DNA from: Bacilli bacterium | GTDB taxonomy: Bacteria > Bacillota_I > Bacilli_A > RF39 > UBA660 | DNA: 34,662 nt | Assembly: GCA_016302505.1 (NCBI GenBank) | Contig: JAEDNL010000008.1 | Span: 1 to 34,662, forward strand | Reading direction: 5' to 3' | Part shown: piece after piece, positions 1-8,091 of the stretch | How the letters are laid out: each line of letters opens with the position of its first letter | Numbering within the stretch: position 1 is the first letter of the stretch | Notes under the pieces: model-generated | The model's input: only the letters and a program-made list of their open reading frames with translations | Told to the model about the DNA's origin: nothing | Databases searched by the model: none | Made by a program: the position numbers and the translations under genes

Positions 1-546
1 GATGAAGAATATATTAAAAAATATATAAATGATTTTAATAAACAAAAATTCTTAGATGACGCTTATCAAATATATTTAGATACACAAAAAGCATGGAGTA
101 ATTTTGATACTAAATCATTAAGAAATTTATTAACAGATGAACTTTTTAATACTTATAATATGCAACTAAAAGCATTAAAGGCTAAGAAACAAAAAAATAT
201 AATGAGTGATTTTGCTCTTGAAAAAATAGATACAACAGCAATTGATGTCTCTAATAATCAAATCACTATGAAAGTAGTTTTAAAGGTTAGTTTTTATGAC
301 TATGTTGTTGATATAAGTAATAATGTTGTAAGAGGAAATAAAAATCATAAAGTAACTGTAACATATGAATTAACATTTGTAAGTACAATAAATAAAAAAG
401 AAACTAAAAATTGTCCAAGTTGTGGTGCTCCTATAAATAAAAACTCAGCATCAAATATTTGCGAATATTGTAATAGTACATTAGTTAAAAACACATATAG
501 TTGGGTACTTGCTAAAAAACAAAATAAAGAACAGGAGTATAAATGA
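1..546 (+). CDS. Tim44-like domain protein with C-terminal zinc ribbon (5' partial)
   Basis: The frame is open from base 1, so the gene starts before the window; 181 residues are visible. The first ATG at 160 is internal, because good coding sequence continues upstream of it (DEEYIKKYINDFN..). The visible part begins with helices and then beta-rich sequence that resembles the Tim44/MRPL45 fold found in many bacterial membrane-associated proteins. It ends with a four-cysteine ribbon, CPSCGAP followed by CEYC, about 25 residues apart. No membrane segment lies in the visible part; one may lie upstream. The stop overlaps the next start (ATGA), so the two genes are translationally coupled. The downstream neighbour has the same architecture and is a tandem paralogue. 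The molecular role is unknown; the Tim44 assignment rests on pattern resemblance. Confidence 0.7.
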   Translation, partial: DEEYIKKYINDFNKQKFLDDAYQIYLDTQKAWSNFDTKSLRNLLTDELFNTYNMQLKALKAKKQKNIMSDFALEKIDTTAIDVSNNQITMKVVLKVSFYDYVVDISNNVVRGNKNHKVTVTYELTFVSTINKKETKNCPSCGAPINKNSASNICEYCNSTLVKNTYSWVLAKKQNKEQEYK

Positions 547-1079
547 TTAAAGAATTAGAAAAAATAGATAAATCTTTTTCAGAAGGAACATTTTTAACAA
601 AAGTAGATCATATATTCATTATGATATTAAATGCTATTATGGATAATGATATGACATCAGTTAAACATTATTTATCAGATGATGTTTATAAAAAATTTTG
701 TGAATTAACCGATAAATATGTTAGTATGAATGCTACTAGATTATTTGATGAAATGAATGTAAGTTCAACCAAAATAACAAATATTGATATAAACGACGAT
801 GAAATACTTGTGAATGTAAGTATCGAATCTAAGTATATGGATTATTTAATAGATGATAATGGCAATTTCTTAAGTGGTATTAATGATCATAGAATTACTA
901 CTAAGCATAATATATTATTTTCTAAGAAAAGAAATGCTACTTCCCTTTCAGAAATTAGAAGATGTCCAAATTGTGGCGCTAGCTTAGATTTAAATAACTC
1001 AGCGTTATGTAAATATTGTTATCAACCATTTGATATGACTAATTATGACTACATTGTTGTAGATATTGATACATTTTAA
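543..1079 (+). CDS. Tim44-like domain protein with C-terminal zinc ribbon
   Basis: This 178-residue protein has no signal peptide or membrane helix, so it is probably cytosolic. It is the second of two tandem, similarly built proteins: an alpha-helical start (residues 1-65), a beta-rich Tim44-like middle (about 70-135) and a zinc ribbon, CPNCGAS followed by CKYC (about 141-160). The start overlaps the stop of the preceding gene in an ATGA, with a clear ribosome site (AGGAG) about 7 bases upstream. The shared layout suggests duplication and joint function, perhaps as a heteromer; this is inference. A strong terminator follows directly. No precise function can be assigned. Confidence 0.75.
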   Translation: MIKELEKIDKSFSEGTFLTKVDHIFIMILNAIMDNDMTSVKHYLSDDVYKKFCELTDKYVSMNATRLFDEMNVSSTKITNIDINDDEILVNVSIESKYMDYLIDDNGNFLSGINDHRITTKHNILFSKKRNATSLSEIRRCPNCGASLDLNNSALCKYCYQPFDMTNYDYIVVDIDTF

Positions 1080-1106
1080 AAACTTCACTTTGTGTGAAGT
1101 TTTTTT
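1079..1106. terminator. Bidirectional intrinsic terminator
   Basis: A perfect 10-bp stem, AAAACTTCAC (1079-1088) with GTGAAGTTTT (1094-1103), has a 5-base loop and a T-run to 1106. On the other strand the matching A-run also gives a U-tract. It separates the converging Tim44-like operon and the phosphoketolase gene. Confidence 0.9.
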
Positions 1107-1110
1107 ATTA

Positions 1111-3453
1111 TTACCATTTCCAATCTCTTATCTCAGGCAAATCTTCTCCATGTTCACTAATATATTCTTTATGTTCAATTAGTTTATTCTTACACCATTC
1201 ATTTAATGCACTTCTTTTATCACCTAATTGAGGTAAATATTTTAATGCATCCATAACCAAATGGAATCTATCTAATTTGTTTTGAACTTTCATATCAAAA
1301 GTAGTTGTAATTGTTCCCTCTTCAATATATCCATGTACATGCATGCTTTTATTAGCTCTTTTATAAGATAATTGATGTATTAAATGTGGATATCCATGGA
1401 ATGCAAATATAATGGGTTTCTTTTTAGTAAATAAATTATCATATTCATTATCATCTAATCCATGTGGATGATTATCAGGACTAACAAGTTTCATTAAATC
1501 TATTACATTAATAACCCTAATTTTTAGCTTTGGAAAATTTTCTCTTAATATTTTAACAGCAGCTAAAGTTTCTATAGTAGGAGTTTCACCTGCACATGCC
1601 ATAACTATATCAGGTTCTGTTCCTCCATCATTACAAGCAAATTCTAAGCGCCCTAATCCTTTTGTTGAATGTTTAATTGCATCATCCATATTAAACCATT
1701 GTAATCTAGGATGTTTTGATGCAACTATTACATTAATATAATTTTTAGTTTTAATACAATGATCAAAACATGATATTAATGTATTAGTATCTGGTGGTAA
1801 ATATATTCTAACAGTATCTGCTTTTTTAGTTACTAAATGATTTAAAAATCCTGGATCTTGATGTGTAAACCCATTATGATCTTGTTGCCATACATAAGAT
1901 GTTAATATATAATTTAATGAAGAAATTTCTTTTCTCCATGGAAGTTCTTTAGTTACTTTTATCCATTTAGCATGCTGTGATGCCATTGAATCAACTACTC
2001 TAATAAATGCTTCATAACTATGAATAAAGCCATGCCTACCAGTCAATAAATATCCTTCAAGCATTCCTTCACATAAATGTTCTGATAATACTGAGTCAAT
2101 TACCCTACCATATGTACTTAAATATTCATCTGTATCATATTTGATTCCATTCCATTGTCTATTTGTAGATTCAAACACATGATTAAGTCTATTTGATAAT
2201 GCTTCATCAGGACCAAATATTCTAAAGTTTTTCTTGTTTTCATTTAATTTGATAATATCTCTAATAAAGTATCCAAGTTCCATCATATCTTGTGCAATAA
2301 CACAACCAGGTTGCTTTACTTCAATACCATACTCTTTAAAATTAGGTATTTGTAATTCTTCTAAAAGTAATCCCCCATTTGTATGTGGATTTAATCCCAT
2401 TCTTAATTCTTTTGGTGGAAGTAATGCTTTTAATTCTTTTTTTAATTTACCATTATCATCAAATAACTCTTCAGGTTTGTAACTTTTCAACCATGCTTCT
2501 AATATATGTAAATTTTCCTTATGTTCCTCATTTACCACAACTGGTACTTGATGAGATCTAAAACTTCCTTCTACTAATTTCTTTTCGATTATTTTAGGTC
2601 CAGTCCAACCTTTTGGAGTTTTTAAAATTATCATTGGATAAGTTGCTCTTTTATTTAATCTAGTTTTACTCTTAATAATTTTTATATCTTCAATACATCT
2701 ATCTAATGTCTTTGCCATTAATTCATGAATTTTATCAGTAGTTGATGCTTCAACTATATATGGTGTCCATCCACAACCTTCAAAGTATTTCACTAATTCT
2801 TCTTCAGGTATTCTAGCTAATATAGTTGGATTAGCTATTTTATATCCATTTAAATGTAATATAGGTAATACAATACCATCTGTTAACGGATTAATTATTT
2901 TATTTAATTGCCAAGATGCTGCTAATGGTCCTGTTTCTGCTTCACCATCACCTACTACACAAGCGGCTATTAAATTGGGATTATCAAGGACTGCTCCAAA
3001 AGCATGTGCAAGACTATATCCAAGTTCTCCACCTTCATTTATACTTCCTGGTGTTTCAGGCGCAACATGCGATGATATTCCCCCAGGAAAGCTAAATTGT
3101 TTACAAAGTTTTTTTAATCCATCTAGATCCTCTGTAATATTAGGATAAACCTCAGTATAACTTCCTTCTAAATATGTATTAGCTACCATTGCTTGACCAC
3201 CATGACCAGGTCCTGAAACATAAATCATATCTAACTTATTTTTTTTAATAATTCTATTTAAATGAGCATAAATAAAATTTTGTCCAGGCGCAGTACCCCA
3301 ATGCCCTACCACATTTGGTTTTATATGTTTTAACGTTAATTTTTCTTTTAATAAAGGATTATCTTTTAAATATAACTGTGCTACTGATAAATAATCAGTT
3401 GCTCTTACAAAAGCTTTAATATCTTTTAATTCTTTATCACTTAATACTTTCAT
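1111..3453 (-). CDS. xfp: Phosphoketolase (xylulose-5-P/fructose-6-P)
   Basis: Thiamine-diphosphate enzyme that cleaves xylulose 5-phosphate (and in many members fructose 6-phosphate) with phosphate to acetyl phosphate plus glyceraldehyde 3-phosphate or erythrose 4-phosphate. It is the key step of heterofermentative and bifid pathways. The 780-residue length fits the family. Visible motifs are GHWGTAPGQNF (50-60), GPGHGG (81-86), SFPGGISSHV (121-130) and the ThDP/Mg motif beginning GDGE (168-171); the conserved histidines 51, 84 and 129 are present. The start ATG has a strong AGGAGG site 4-5 bases upstream. It is a single gene between two terminators. Substrate preference (Xpk or Xfp) cannot be told from the sequence. 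It implies pentose or hexose fermentation with ATP made through acetate kinase. Confidence 0.97.
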   Translation of the reverse strand: MKVLSDKELKDIKAFVRATDYLSVAQLYLKDNPLLKEKLTLKHIKPNVVGHWGTAPGQNFIYAHLNRIIKKNKLDMIYVSGPGHGGQAMVANTYLEGSYTEVYPNITEDLDGLKKLCKQFSFPGGISSHVAPETPGSINEGGELGYSLAHAFGAVLDNPNLIAACVVGDGEAETGPLAASWQLNKIINPLTDGIVLPILHLNGYKIANPTILARIPEEELVKYFEGCGWTPYIVEASTTDKIHELMAKTLDRCIEDIKIIKSKTRLNKRATYPMIILKTPKGWTGPKIIEKKLVEGSFRSHQVPVVVNEEHKENLHILEAWLKSYKPEELFDDNGKLKKELKALLPPKELRMGLNPHTNGGLLLEELQIPNFKEYGIEVKQPGCVIAQDMMELGYFIRDIIKLNENKKNFRIFGPDEALSNRLNHVFESTNRQWNGIKYDTDEYLSTYGRVIDSVLSEHLCEGMLEGYLLTGRHGFIHSYEAFIRVVDSMASQHAKWIKVTKELPWRKEISSLNYILTSYVWQQDHNGFTHQDPGFLNHLVTKKADTVRIYLPPDTNTLISCFDHCIKTKNYINVIVASKHPRLQWFNMDDAIKHSTKGLGRLEFACNDGGTEPDIVMACAGETPTIETLAAVKILRENFPKLKIRVINVIDLMKLVSPDNHPHGLDDNEYDNLFTKKKPIIFAFHGYPHLIHQLSYKRANKSMHVHGYIEEGTITTTFDMKVQNKLDRFHLVMDALKYLPQLGDKRSALNEWCKNKLIEHKEYISEHGEDLPEIRDWKW

Positions 3454-3498
3454 TGTTCCTCCTTATTATTCTAGTTATATTTTACAATATTTTAATAT

Positions 3499-3525
3499 AA
3501 AAAAAAAGAGTTTATAACACTCTTT
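3499..3525 (-). terminator. Intrinsic terminator of tsaE
   Basis: Reading the minus strand, AAAGAGT (3525-3519) pairs with ACTCTTT (3511-3505), followed by a run of T. The tsaE stop codon (3512-3514) lies in the loop. Confidence 0.85.
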
Positions 3526-3964
3526 CGCATAGATCTTCATATTTACTACCGTGAGGTGTAATAATGATTTGTCTAGTATTTTCATCAACCATTCTTATTT
3601 TAATATCTAATCTATTTTTAGGTAAAATATCTTCAATTAAATCTGCCCATTCAATAATACAAATTCCCTTTTTGTTAAAATATTCACTAATGCCTAAATC
3701 CTGTTTGATATCACTAAGTCTATATACATCCATATGAAATAATTTCATTTCAGCATTATCATATTCTTTAATAATATTGAATGTTGGAGATGTGATATTA
3801 TCAGTAATCCCTAAAGAAGATGCAAAGGCTTTAGCAAATACTGTTTTACCACTTCCTAAATCTCCTACTAAACATATAACCATATTAGGAAATTTTTCAG
3901 ATTCAATATTTTGAGCCAATTCAATTGTTTCTTCTTCAGAATATGTTGTTATTTTATATTGCAT
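3512..3964 (-). CDS. tsaE: tRNA threonylcarbamoyladenosine biosynthesis ATPase TsaE
   Basis: P-loop ATPase that works with TsaB and TsaD to make the t6A37 modification of ANN-decoding tRNAs. From the preferred start the protein has 150 residues, normal for TsaE. Visible features are Walker A GDLGSGKT (34-41), SPTF (59-62), HMDVYR (77-82) and IEWAD (104-108), all typical of the family. A start 12 bases further upstream is possible, but the ATG at 3962-3964 has a perfect GGTGAT ribosome site at the right distance, and that site would lie inside the coding region of the longer form. tsaB and tsaD, often adjacent, are not in the window. A terminator hairpin folds over the stop codon. Confidence 0.95.
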   Translation of the reverse strand: MQYKITTYSEEETIELAQNIESEKFPNMVICLVGDLGSGKTVFAKAFASSLGITDNITSPTFNIIKEYDNAEMKLFHMDVYRLSDIKQDLGISEYFNKKGICIIEWADLIEDILPKNRLDIKIRMVDENTRQIIITPHGSKYEDLCERVL

Positions 3965-4051
3965 TTTTATCACCATAACTATTGTATCATTAACATAAAA
4001 ATATATACAAGTATTTTTGCATATTTTACATTTTTTTTAATGAAACTGTCT

Positions 4052-4080
4052 ATACATTAGTCAAAAATCATACATACAAT
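4052..4080 (+). promoter_or_regulatory. Sigma-E-like promoter of the cotJ operon
   Basis: ATACATT (4052-4058), 14 bases, then CATACAAT (4073-4080). The second element matches the mother-cell sigma-E -10 consensus exactly and the first approximates its -35. In Bacillus subtilis the cotJ operon is known to depend on sigma-E. The expected mRNA start (about 4087) falls at the edge of the AGGAGG ribosome site, so the leader would be unusually short; that is the main weakness of this call. Confidence 0.55.
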
Positions 4081-4099
4081 AGTCTAGGAGGAAAAAAAT

Positions 4100-4591
4100 A
4101 TGTATTTTGATGAAAATAATAATTATTTTGACATCATGATGACTGAGCAAGAATATGAATTTAATAAAAATTATAATAAAAATGAAAATAATGACATTGA
4201 TGTTAATGTAAATATTGATAGTATTAATTTTAATAGAGAGGAAAATTTATATTCGCCACTAGAAGGTTTTAATAAAGGTAACATGTTCCAAAATTTATAC
4301 TCACAATACAAAAATCATATATATAAGTTGAAAGTTAGTAGCAAAAGAGATGAGTTATTATATCAAATTCAAATGTATTTATTTGCTATGAAAGATTTAA
4401 ATTTATATTTAGATTTGCATCCGAATGATACAGCAATGCTTAAAAAATTTTATGAATATAGAAATAAATACAATGAATTAAAAAATAAGTATGAAAGTGA
4501 ATACAGTCCATTATGTATAAATAATGTTATGAACAGTAGCAAGTGGACTTGGATAGATAATCCATGGCCATGGGATAAAGGAGGTAATTAA
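4100..4591 (+). CDS. Fused spore coat protein CotJA-CotJB
   Basis: This 163-residue protein joins two coat proteins that are normally separate. After an Asn/Asp/Glu-rich leader (1-48), residues 50-73 carry the CotJA signature (YSPLEGFNKGNMFQNLY). Residues 82-163 are a full CotJB: MYLFAMKDLNLYLDLHP (92-108), a helical YEYRNKYNELKNKYE stretch and the C-terminal WTWIDNPWPWD. The start has an AGGAGG site. The gene lies one base upstream of cotJC, the normal third member of the operon. In Bacillus, CotJA and CotJC interact and enter the inner coat. The domain calls are firm for CotJB and good for CotJA, which is short here. The start is unambiguous and no stop separates the domains. Confidence 0.85.
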   Translation: MYFDENNNYFDIMMTEQEYEFNKNYNKNENNDIDVNVNIDSINFNREENLYSPLEGFNKGNMFQNLYSQYKNHIYKLKVSSKRDELLYQIQMYLFAMKDLNLYLDLHPNDTAMLKKFYEYRNKYNELKNKYESEYSPLCINNVMNSSKWTWIDNPWPWDKGGN

Positions 4592-4592
4592 T

Positions 4593-5153
4593 ATGTTTAA
4601 ATATGAAAAAACATTAGAATATCCTGTTAATGTTAAGAAAAAAGATCTAAAGATGGCTAAATTATTGGTAGACCAACTAGGTGGACCCGCTGGAGAACTG
4701 GGTGCATGTTTAAGATATTTATTACAAAGATTTACTATGCCAGATGATAAAGGTAAAGCTCTTCTATCAGATATTGGATGTGAAGAAATTGGCCATTGCG
4801 AAATGATATGTACTATGATAAATCAATTAATAAAAGATGCAAGCATCGCTGAACTTAAAAATGCTGGATTAGACACTTGGTATACACAACATAATAAAGG
4901 AGTATATCCTAGTGATTCAAATGGAATTCCATTTACTGCAGCTTATATCGCATCATCAGGCAATCCAATTGTAGATTTGCAAGAAGACTTAGCAGCCGAA
5001 GAAAAAGCAAGAGCAACATACGAAAATTTAATGGATTTAACAAACGATGAAAGTATTTTAGGACCTCTTAGCTTTTTAAGGCAACGTGAGGTTGTACATT
5101 ATGCAAGATTTGAAGAACTTCTTAATTATTATAAGAAGAAAGGATATAAATAA
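4593..5153 (+). CDS. cotJC: Spore coat protein CotJC, manganese catalase family
   Basis: The 186-residue protein belongs to the non-haem dimanganese catalase family. Expected metal ligands are visible: Glu35 (PAGELGA), Glu65 and His68 (EEIGH), Glu136 (LAAEEKAR) and His169 (REVVHYARFEE). In Bacillus subtilis CotJC is a structural part of the inner spore coat, and catalase activity is inferred from homology. The protein is shorter than free manganese catalases, as is normal for CotJC. It starts one base after the CotJA-CotJB stop with an AAAGGAGG site, so the two are co-transcribed, probably from the sigma-E-like promoter. A terminator hairpin spans its stop codon. Confidence 0.95.
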   Translation: MFKYEKTLEYPVNVKKKDLKMAKLLVDQLGGPAGELGACLRYLLQRFTMPDDKGKALLSDIGCEEIGHCEMICTMINQLIKDASIAELKNAGLDTWYTQHNKGVYPSDSNGIPFTAAYIASSGNPIVDLQEDLAAEEKARATYENLMDLTNDESILGPLSFLRQREVVHYARFEELLNYYKKKGYK

Positions 5154-5167
5154 TTTATCCTTTTTTT
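5139..5167 (+). terminator. Intrinsic terminator of the cotJ operon
   Basis: AAAGGATA (5139-5146) pairs with TATCCTTT (5156-5163), with a T-run to 5167. The cotJC stop (5151-5153) sits in the 9-base loop. Confidence 0.85.
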
Positions 5168-5879
5168 ATATTCTAATATCTTTTATTTTAAATAATTTAT
5201 TTCCAATAAAATAATAAATAAATAAATATGCAGTATCAATAATAATACCATTTTTAATACTTAAGTTACTTCCTAGATTTCGATTAATATTCAAAATAAT
5301 ATCTTTTTCATTAAACAAATTAAATTCTAAGTATGGCAAAGTAGTATATTCAACAAAATTCAAACCATAGCCCAATAAAATTTGTGAAATTAGAAAAGAA
5401 AAAATCAAAGTAAACATATTAATTCCAACTACTATAGATGTATTTTTAAAAAGAGTAGATAATAATATTATAAACATACCTATAGTTAATAATGGAAAAC
5501 AATATAATATAAAATTAAATATATATTTAGTATCTATTTTTTCTATAAATATTAAATTTATTAAGATTATATAAATTATTAACGAAAATATATATAAATA
5601 TATTGTTAATATTTTTGATAAATATATTTTGTTTCTTTTGATAGGTTTAGTTAAATAATATCTTAAATTACCATTAGTATATTCTAAAGAAACAATTCCG
5701 CTAAATAATATACATGCACTTACACCAATAAATGGTATTAATTTAAATGAATTATTTAAAGCATCCACTTTATTATTAAATTTGTAAATAAAACAAATAA
5801 TTATTAAAAATATACCAAACATAATAATTATTTTATATTTCCCTATTTTTATATATTCATTTTTAATTAGTCTAATCAT
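5166..5879 (-). CDS. ABC transporter permease (ABC-2 type)
   Basis: This 237-residue hydrophobic protein has about six predicted membrane helices: near residues 16-32, 45-65, 90-112, 118-142, 148-170 and the C-terminus. It has the N-terminal pattern of ABC-2 permeases (MIRLIKNEYIKIGKYK) and a cytoplasmic loop LRYYLTKPIKRNKIYLSK. It overlaps the ATPase gene by 8 bases and has its own GGTGA ribosome site, so the pair forms one transporter. The substrate is unknown. Pairs of this kind include peptide-antibiotic immunity or export pumps, but no precursor peptide, two-component system or lantibiotic gene is adjacent. Confidence 0.85.
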   Translation of the reverse strand: MIRLIKNEYIKIGKYKIIIMFGIFLIIICFIYKFNNKVDALNNSFKLIPFIGVSACILFSGIVSLEYTNGNLRYYLTKPIKRNKIYLSKILTIYLYIFSLIIYIILINLIFIEKIDTKYIFNFILYCFPLLTIGMFIILLSTLFKNTSIVVGINMFTLIFSFLISQILLGYGLNFVEYTTLPYLEFNLFNEKDIILNINRNLGSNLSIKNGIIIDTAYLFIYYFIGNKLFKIKDIRI

Positions 5880-6744
5880 TTTTCACCATATCAAAAAAAT
5901 CCTTTGTTAAAATATTAGAATTTTCATAAACTCTATATACTTTAATATTATTAAATACAAGTTCTTTAATTAACATACTAATCGTCTCATTTGTTTCATA
6001 AACTTCTAAATTATCATTAACACAATAATCATTTAATAATATTTTTGCTTTTGAATAATCATTTACTTCAAATAAAACATTTTTCTTATCTGAAGTTTTT
6101 TTTATAGTCTTAATAGATCTAATTTTACCATCGTTAATAAATATTATCTTATCACATAATTTTTCTATTTCACTTAGCATATGAGATGAAATTAAAATAG
6201 TTGTATTTTTCATATTTTTTAATAAATTCATTATTTTATTAATACCAACAGGATCCAAACCATTAGTAGGTTCATCTAATATCAAAATTTTAGGTTTATT
6301 TATTAAAGAAGCTGCGATACCTAGTCTTTCTTTCATTCCTAAAGAATATGTTTTAAATTTCTTTCCTAAATGTTTTTCCATCTCAACTATTTTAACTATT
6401 TCTTTAACTCTATTTTCATCAACTCCCTTAAACATAGATTTAAATAATTCTAAATTATCTTTGCCTGATAAATTCTTGTATAAATCTGGGCTTTCTATTA
6501 ATGTTCCAACCAATGACATAGCTTTTTCAAAATTGTTCTTTAAATCTATTCCAAAATATTCAACTATACCATCATGGTATGGATATAAACCACTCATTAT
6601 TTTAAGTAATGTGCTTTTACCTGCTCCATTTGGTCCAACTAAACCAACAATTTCTCCTTCATAAATATCAAAATTAATGTTATCTAGTATTTTCCTATCA
6701 TTAATAAACTTATTAATATTTCTTACTTTTATTGCCTTTTGCAT
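5872..6744 (-). CDS. ABC transporter ATP-binding protein
   Basis: Nucleotide-binding subunit of 290 residues from the chosen start. It shows Walker A GPNGAGKS (37-44), signature YSLGMKERL (133-141), Walker B ILILDEP (153-159) and H-loop His188. The Q-loop Gln is not evident; the region reads GTLIESPDLY, as in the BcrA-like export group. A C-terminal domain of about 75 residues follows. An ATG 15 bases upstream is in frame, but it overlaps the AAAGGAG ribosome site that serves the ATG at 6742-6744, so the shorter form is preferred. It is co-transcribed with the permease downstream. Export of a peptide or lipid-like compound is inferred from family resemblance only. Confidence 0.92.
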   Translation of the reverse strand: MQKAIKVRNINKFINDRKILDNINFDIYEGEIVGLVGPNGAGKSTLLKIMSGLYPYHDGIVEYFGIDLKNNFEKAMSLVGTLIESPDLYKNLSGKDNLELFKSMFKGVDENRVKEIVKIVEMEKHLGKKFKTYSLGMKERLGIAASLINKPKILILDEPTNGLDPVGINKIMNLLKNMKNTTILISSHMLSEIEKLCDKIIFINDGKIRSIKTIKKTSDKKNVLFEVNDYSKAKILLNDYCVNDNLEVYETNETISMLIKELVFNNIKVYRVYENSNILTKDFFDMVKND

Positions 6745-6825
6745 ATTTTCTCCTTTCATGATGTAAGTATATATATTATAGTTTTAATATGCAAATCAAT
6801 AAAAATATATTTTTAAATAGAATAT

Positions 6826-6867
6826 AGAAAAGAAAAAAGAAAATAATCTTAATAAAAAATTATTTTC
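6826..6867 (-). terminator. Intrinsic terminator of the AAA+ gene
   Basis: On the minus strand GAAAATAAT (6867-6859) pairs with ATTATTTTC (6847-6839), an 11-base loop between, followed by a T-rich tract. It lies about 50 bases after the AAA+ stop and upstream of the ABC operon. The stem is all A/T but for the closing pair, so strength is uncertain. Confidence 0.55.
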
Positions 6868-6915
6868 AAACATTTATTATTATAAAAATTTATATACAAA
6901 CTTTTTTTGAAATTT

Positions 6916-7878
6916 TTATTTATCATTTAAATCAATATTTTCTTCCAATATAATATCTTTAAATATTTCTTTAAATCTTGCTATTTCCTTAACTTTAGCA
7001 TCATCATAAACTGCTTTTGTTCTACATATTGCTTTATAAAAATGTTTTAATTTAACTTCTTTACTATTTTCATATAAAGCCATTGAAAATGCACTCATCA
7101 CTATTGTTAACGCAATATCAGGATATCTATTTCCTATCTCATATATTCTCTTATATTCATCAGTTAATTCAACTACAAATCTAAATATTTTTTCTTTAAT
7201 ATAATCGGTATAATTTAACTTAACACCGGTTCTTTTTTCATATTTAGGATAAGTACCCATTAATATTTGAACACATTGATCTTCTGTTGGTTCTAGTACA
7301 TCTACTTTTAAAAATCTTCTTAAAAATGCTCTATCTCTTAATATATATGCTTCATACTCTTCATCTGTAGTAGCACCAATCATTTTTATATCTCCACGAT
7401 CAAGGCCTGGTTTCAACATATTAGCAAAGTCTATACTCATATTAGCTGTATTTCTATTTACTAAAAGATGAATTTCATCTATAAATAATAATATATTTTT
7501 TTTAGTTTTTAATTCATCAACAAGTAATTGTAATCTATTTTCATTTTGCCCATCACTTTTTACTTCACCAAGTAAACTAGATATATTAATTTTTATTAAT
7601 TCGTAAGGTTTTAAAGCATCAGGAACATTTCCAGTTTTCATTCTATAACCTATTCCTTCTACTATTGCAGTTTTGCCTATACCAGCTTTACCTACTAATA
7701 ATGCACTCTTTTCTGGTGTTAATAAAATCATTATAGTTTGTTCAATTTCACTTTCTCTTCCTATAGCTGGATTAGTTACATATTCCTTCTTGCTTAAATT
7801 TTCTCCATATGTATCTAAAATACTTATTTTTTTGTTTAAATTTATTTCTTCTTCGTTACCTATTTCAATTATTTCCAT
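6916..7878 (-). CDS. Stand-alone ClpB-D1-like AAA+ ATPase with altered pore loop
   Basis: This 320-residue protein aligns along its length with the first AAA+ module of ClpA/ClpB/ClpC. It has the linker NPAIGRESEIEQTIMILL, Walker A GKAGIGKT (63-70), Walker B LLFIDE (130-135), sensor 1 MIGATTDEEY (166-175), arginine-finger pair R187-R188 (AFLRRF) and a sensor-2-like YPDIALT (252-258). The N-terminal Clp domain, coiled-coil M domain and second AAA+ module are all absent. The pore loop, normally KYRGEFEERL, reads KSDGQNENRL (107-116), so the substrate-gripping aromatic is missing. It may therefore act as an ATP switch or scaffold and not as a threading unfoldase; this is inference. The ATG at 7876-7878 has an AGGTGAT site; a TTG 18 bases upstream is less likely. 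It is a single gene with a terminator. Confidence 0.85.
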   Translation of the reverse strand: MEIIEIGNEEEINLNKKISILDTYGENLSKKEYVTNPAIGRESEIEQTIMILLTPEKSALLVGKAGIGKTAIVEGIGYRMKTGNVPDALKPYELIKINISSLLGEVKSDGQNENRLQLLVDELKTKKNILLFIDEIHLLVNRNTANMSIDFANMLKPGLDRGDIKMIGATTDEEYEAYILRDRAFLRRFLKVDVLEPTEDQCVQILMGTYPKYEKRTGVKLNYTDYIKEKIFRFVVELTDEYKRIYEIGNRYPDIALTIVMSAFSMALYENSKEVKLKHFYKAICRTKAVYDDAKVKEIARFKEIFKDIILEENIDLNDK

Positions 7879-7937
7879 AATATCACCTATTTTCAATATA
7901 ATTTTATCAATTTTTAGATTAAAAGTCTATATTTATA

Positions 7938-7966
7938 TTGACAAATATAATTTGCGAGGTTATAAT
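7938..7966 (+). promoter_or_regulatory. Consensus sigma-A promoter of tRNA-Asn
   Basis: A perfect TTGACA (7938-7943), 17 bases, and TATAAT (7961-7966). The predicted start (about 7973) is a few bases before the tRNA. Confidence 0.93.
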
Positions 7967-7979
7967 TATTTATGCAAGT

Positions 7980-8055
7980 GCCTGATTAGCTCAGTCGGTA
8001 GAGCGCACGGCTGTTAACCGTTAGGTCGTAGGTTCGAGTCCTACATCAGGCGCCA
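7980..8055 (+). tRNA. tRNA-Asn (anticodon GTT)
   Basis: The 76-base cloverleaf has acceptor arms GCCTGAT and ATCAGGC, D-arm GCTC/GAGC, anticodon loop CTGTTAA (anticodon GTT), T-arm GTAGG/CCTAC with TTCGAGT, discriminator G and an encoded CCA. Base pair 27-43 is a C-T mismatch, leaving four good pairs in the anticodon stem. It is a single tRNA gene with its own consensus promoter and terminator, read opposite to the flanking genes. Confidence 0.97.
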
Positions 8056-8065
8056 GTTAGTAAAT

Positions 8066-8090
8066 AAACTCAAGATTACTTGAGTTTTTT
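8066..8090. terminator. Intrinsic terminator after tRNA-Asn
   Basis: AAACTCAAG (8066-8074) pairs perfectly with CTTGAGTTT (8079-8087) around a 4-base loop, with a T-run to 8090. The minus-strand side has a weaker T-rich tract and may also serve feoB. Confidence 0.92.
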
Positions 8091-8091
8091 A

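Noticed and set aside
5166..6744. Lantibiotic or bacitracin immunity system
   Set aside because: The ATPase resembles BcrA-type pumps, but no precursor peptide, modification enzyme or two-component system is adjacent, so only a generic ABC call is given.
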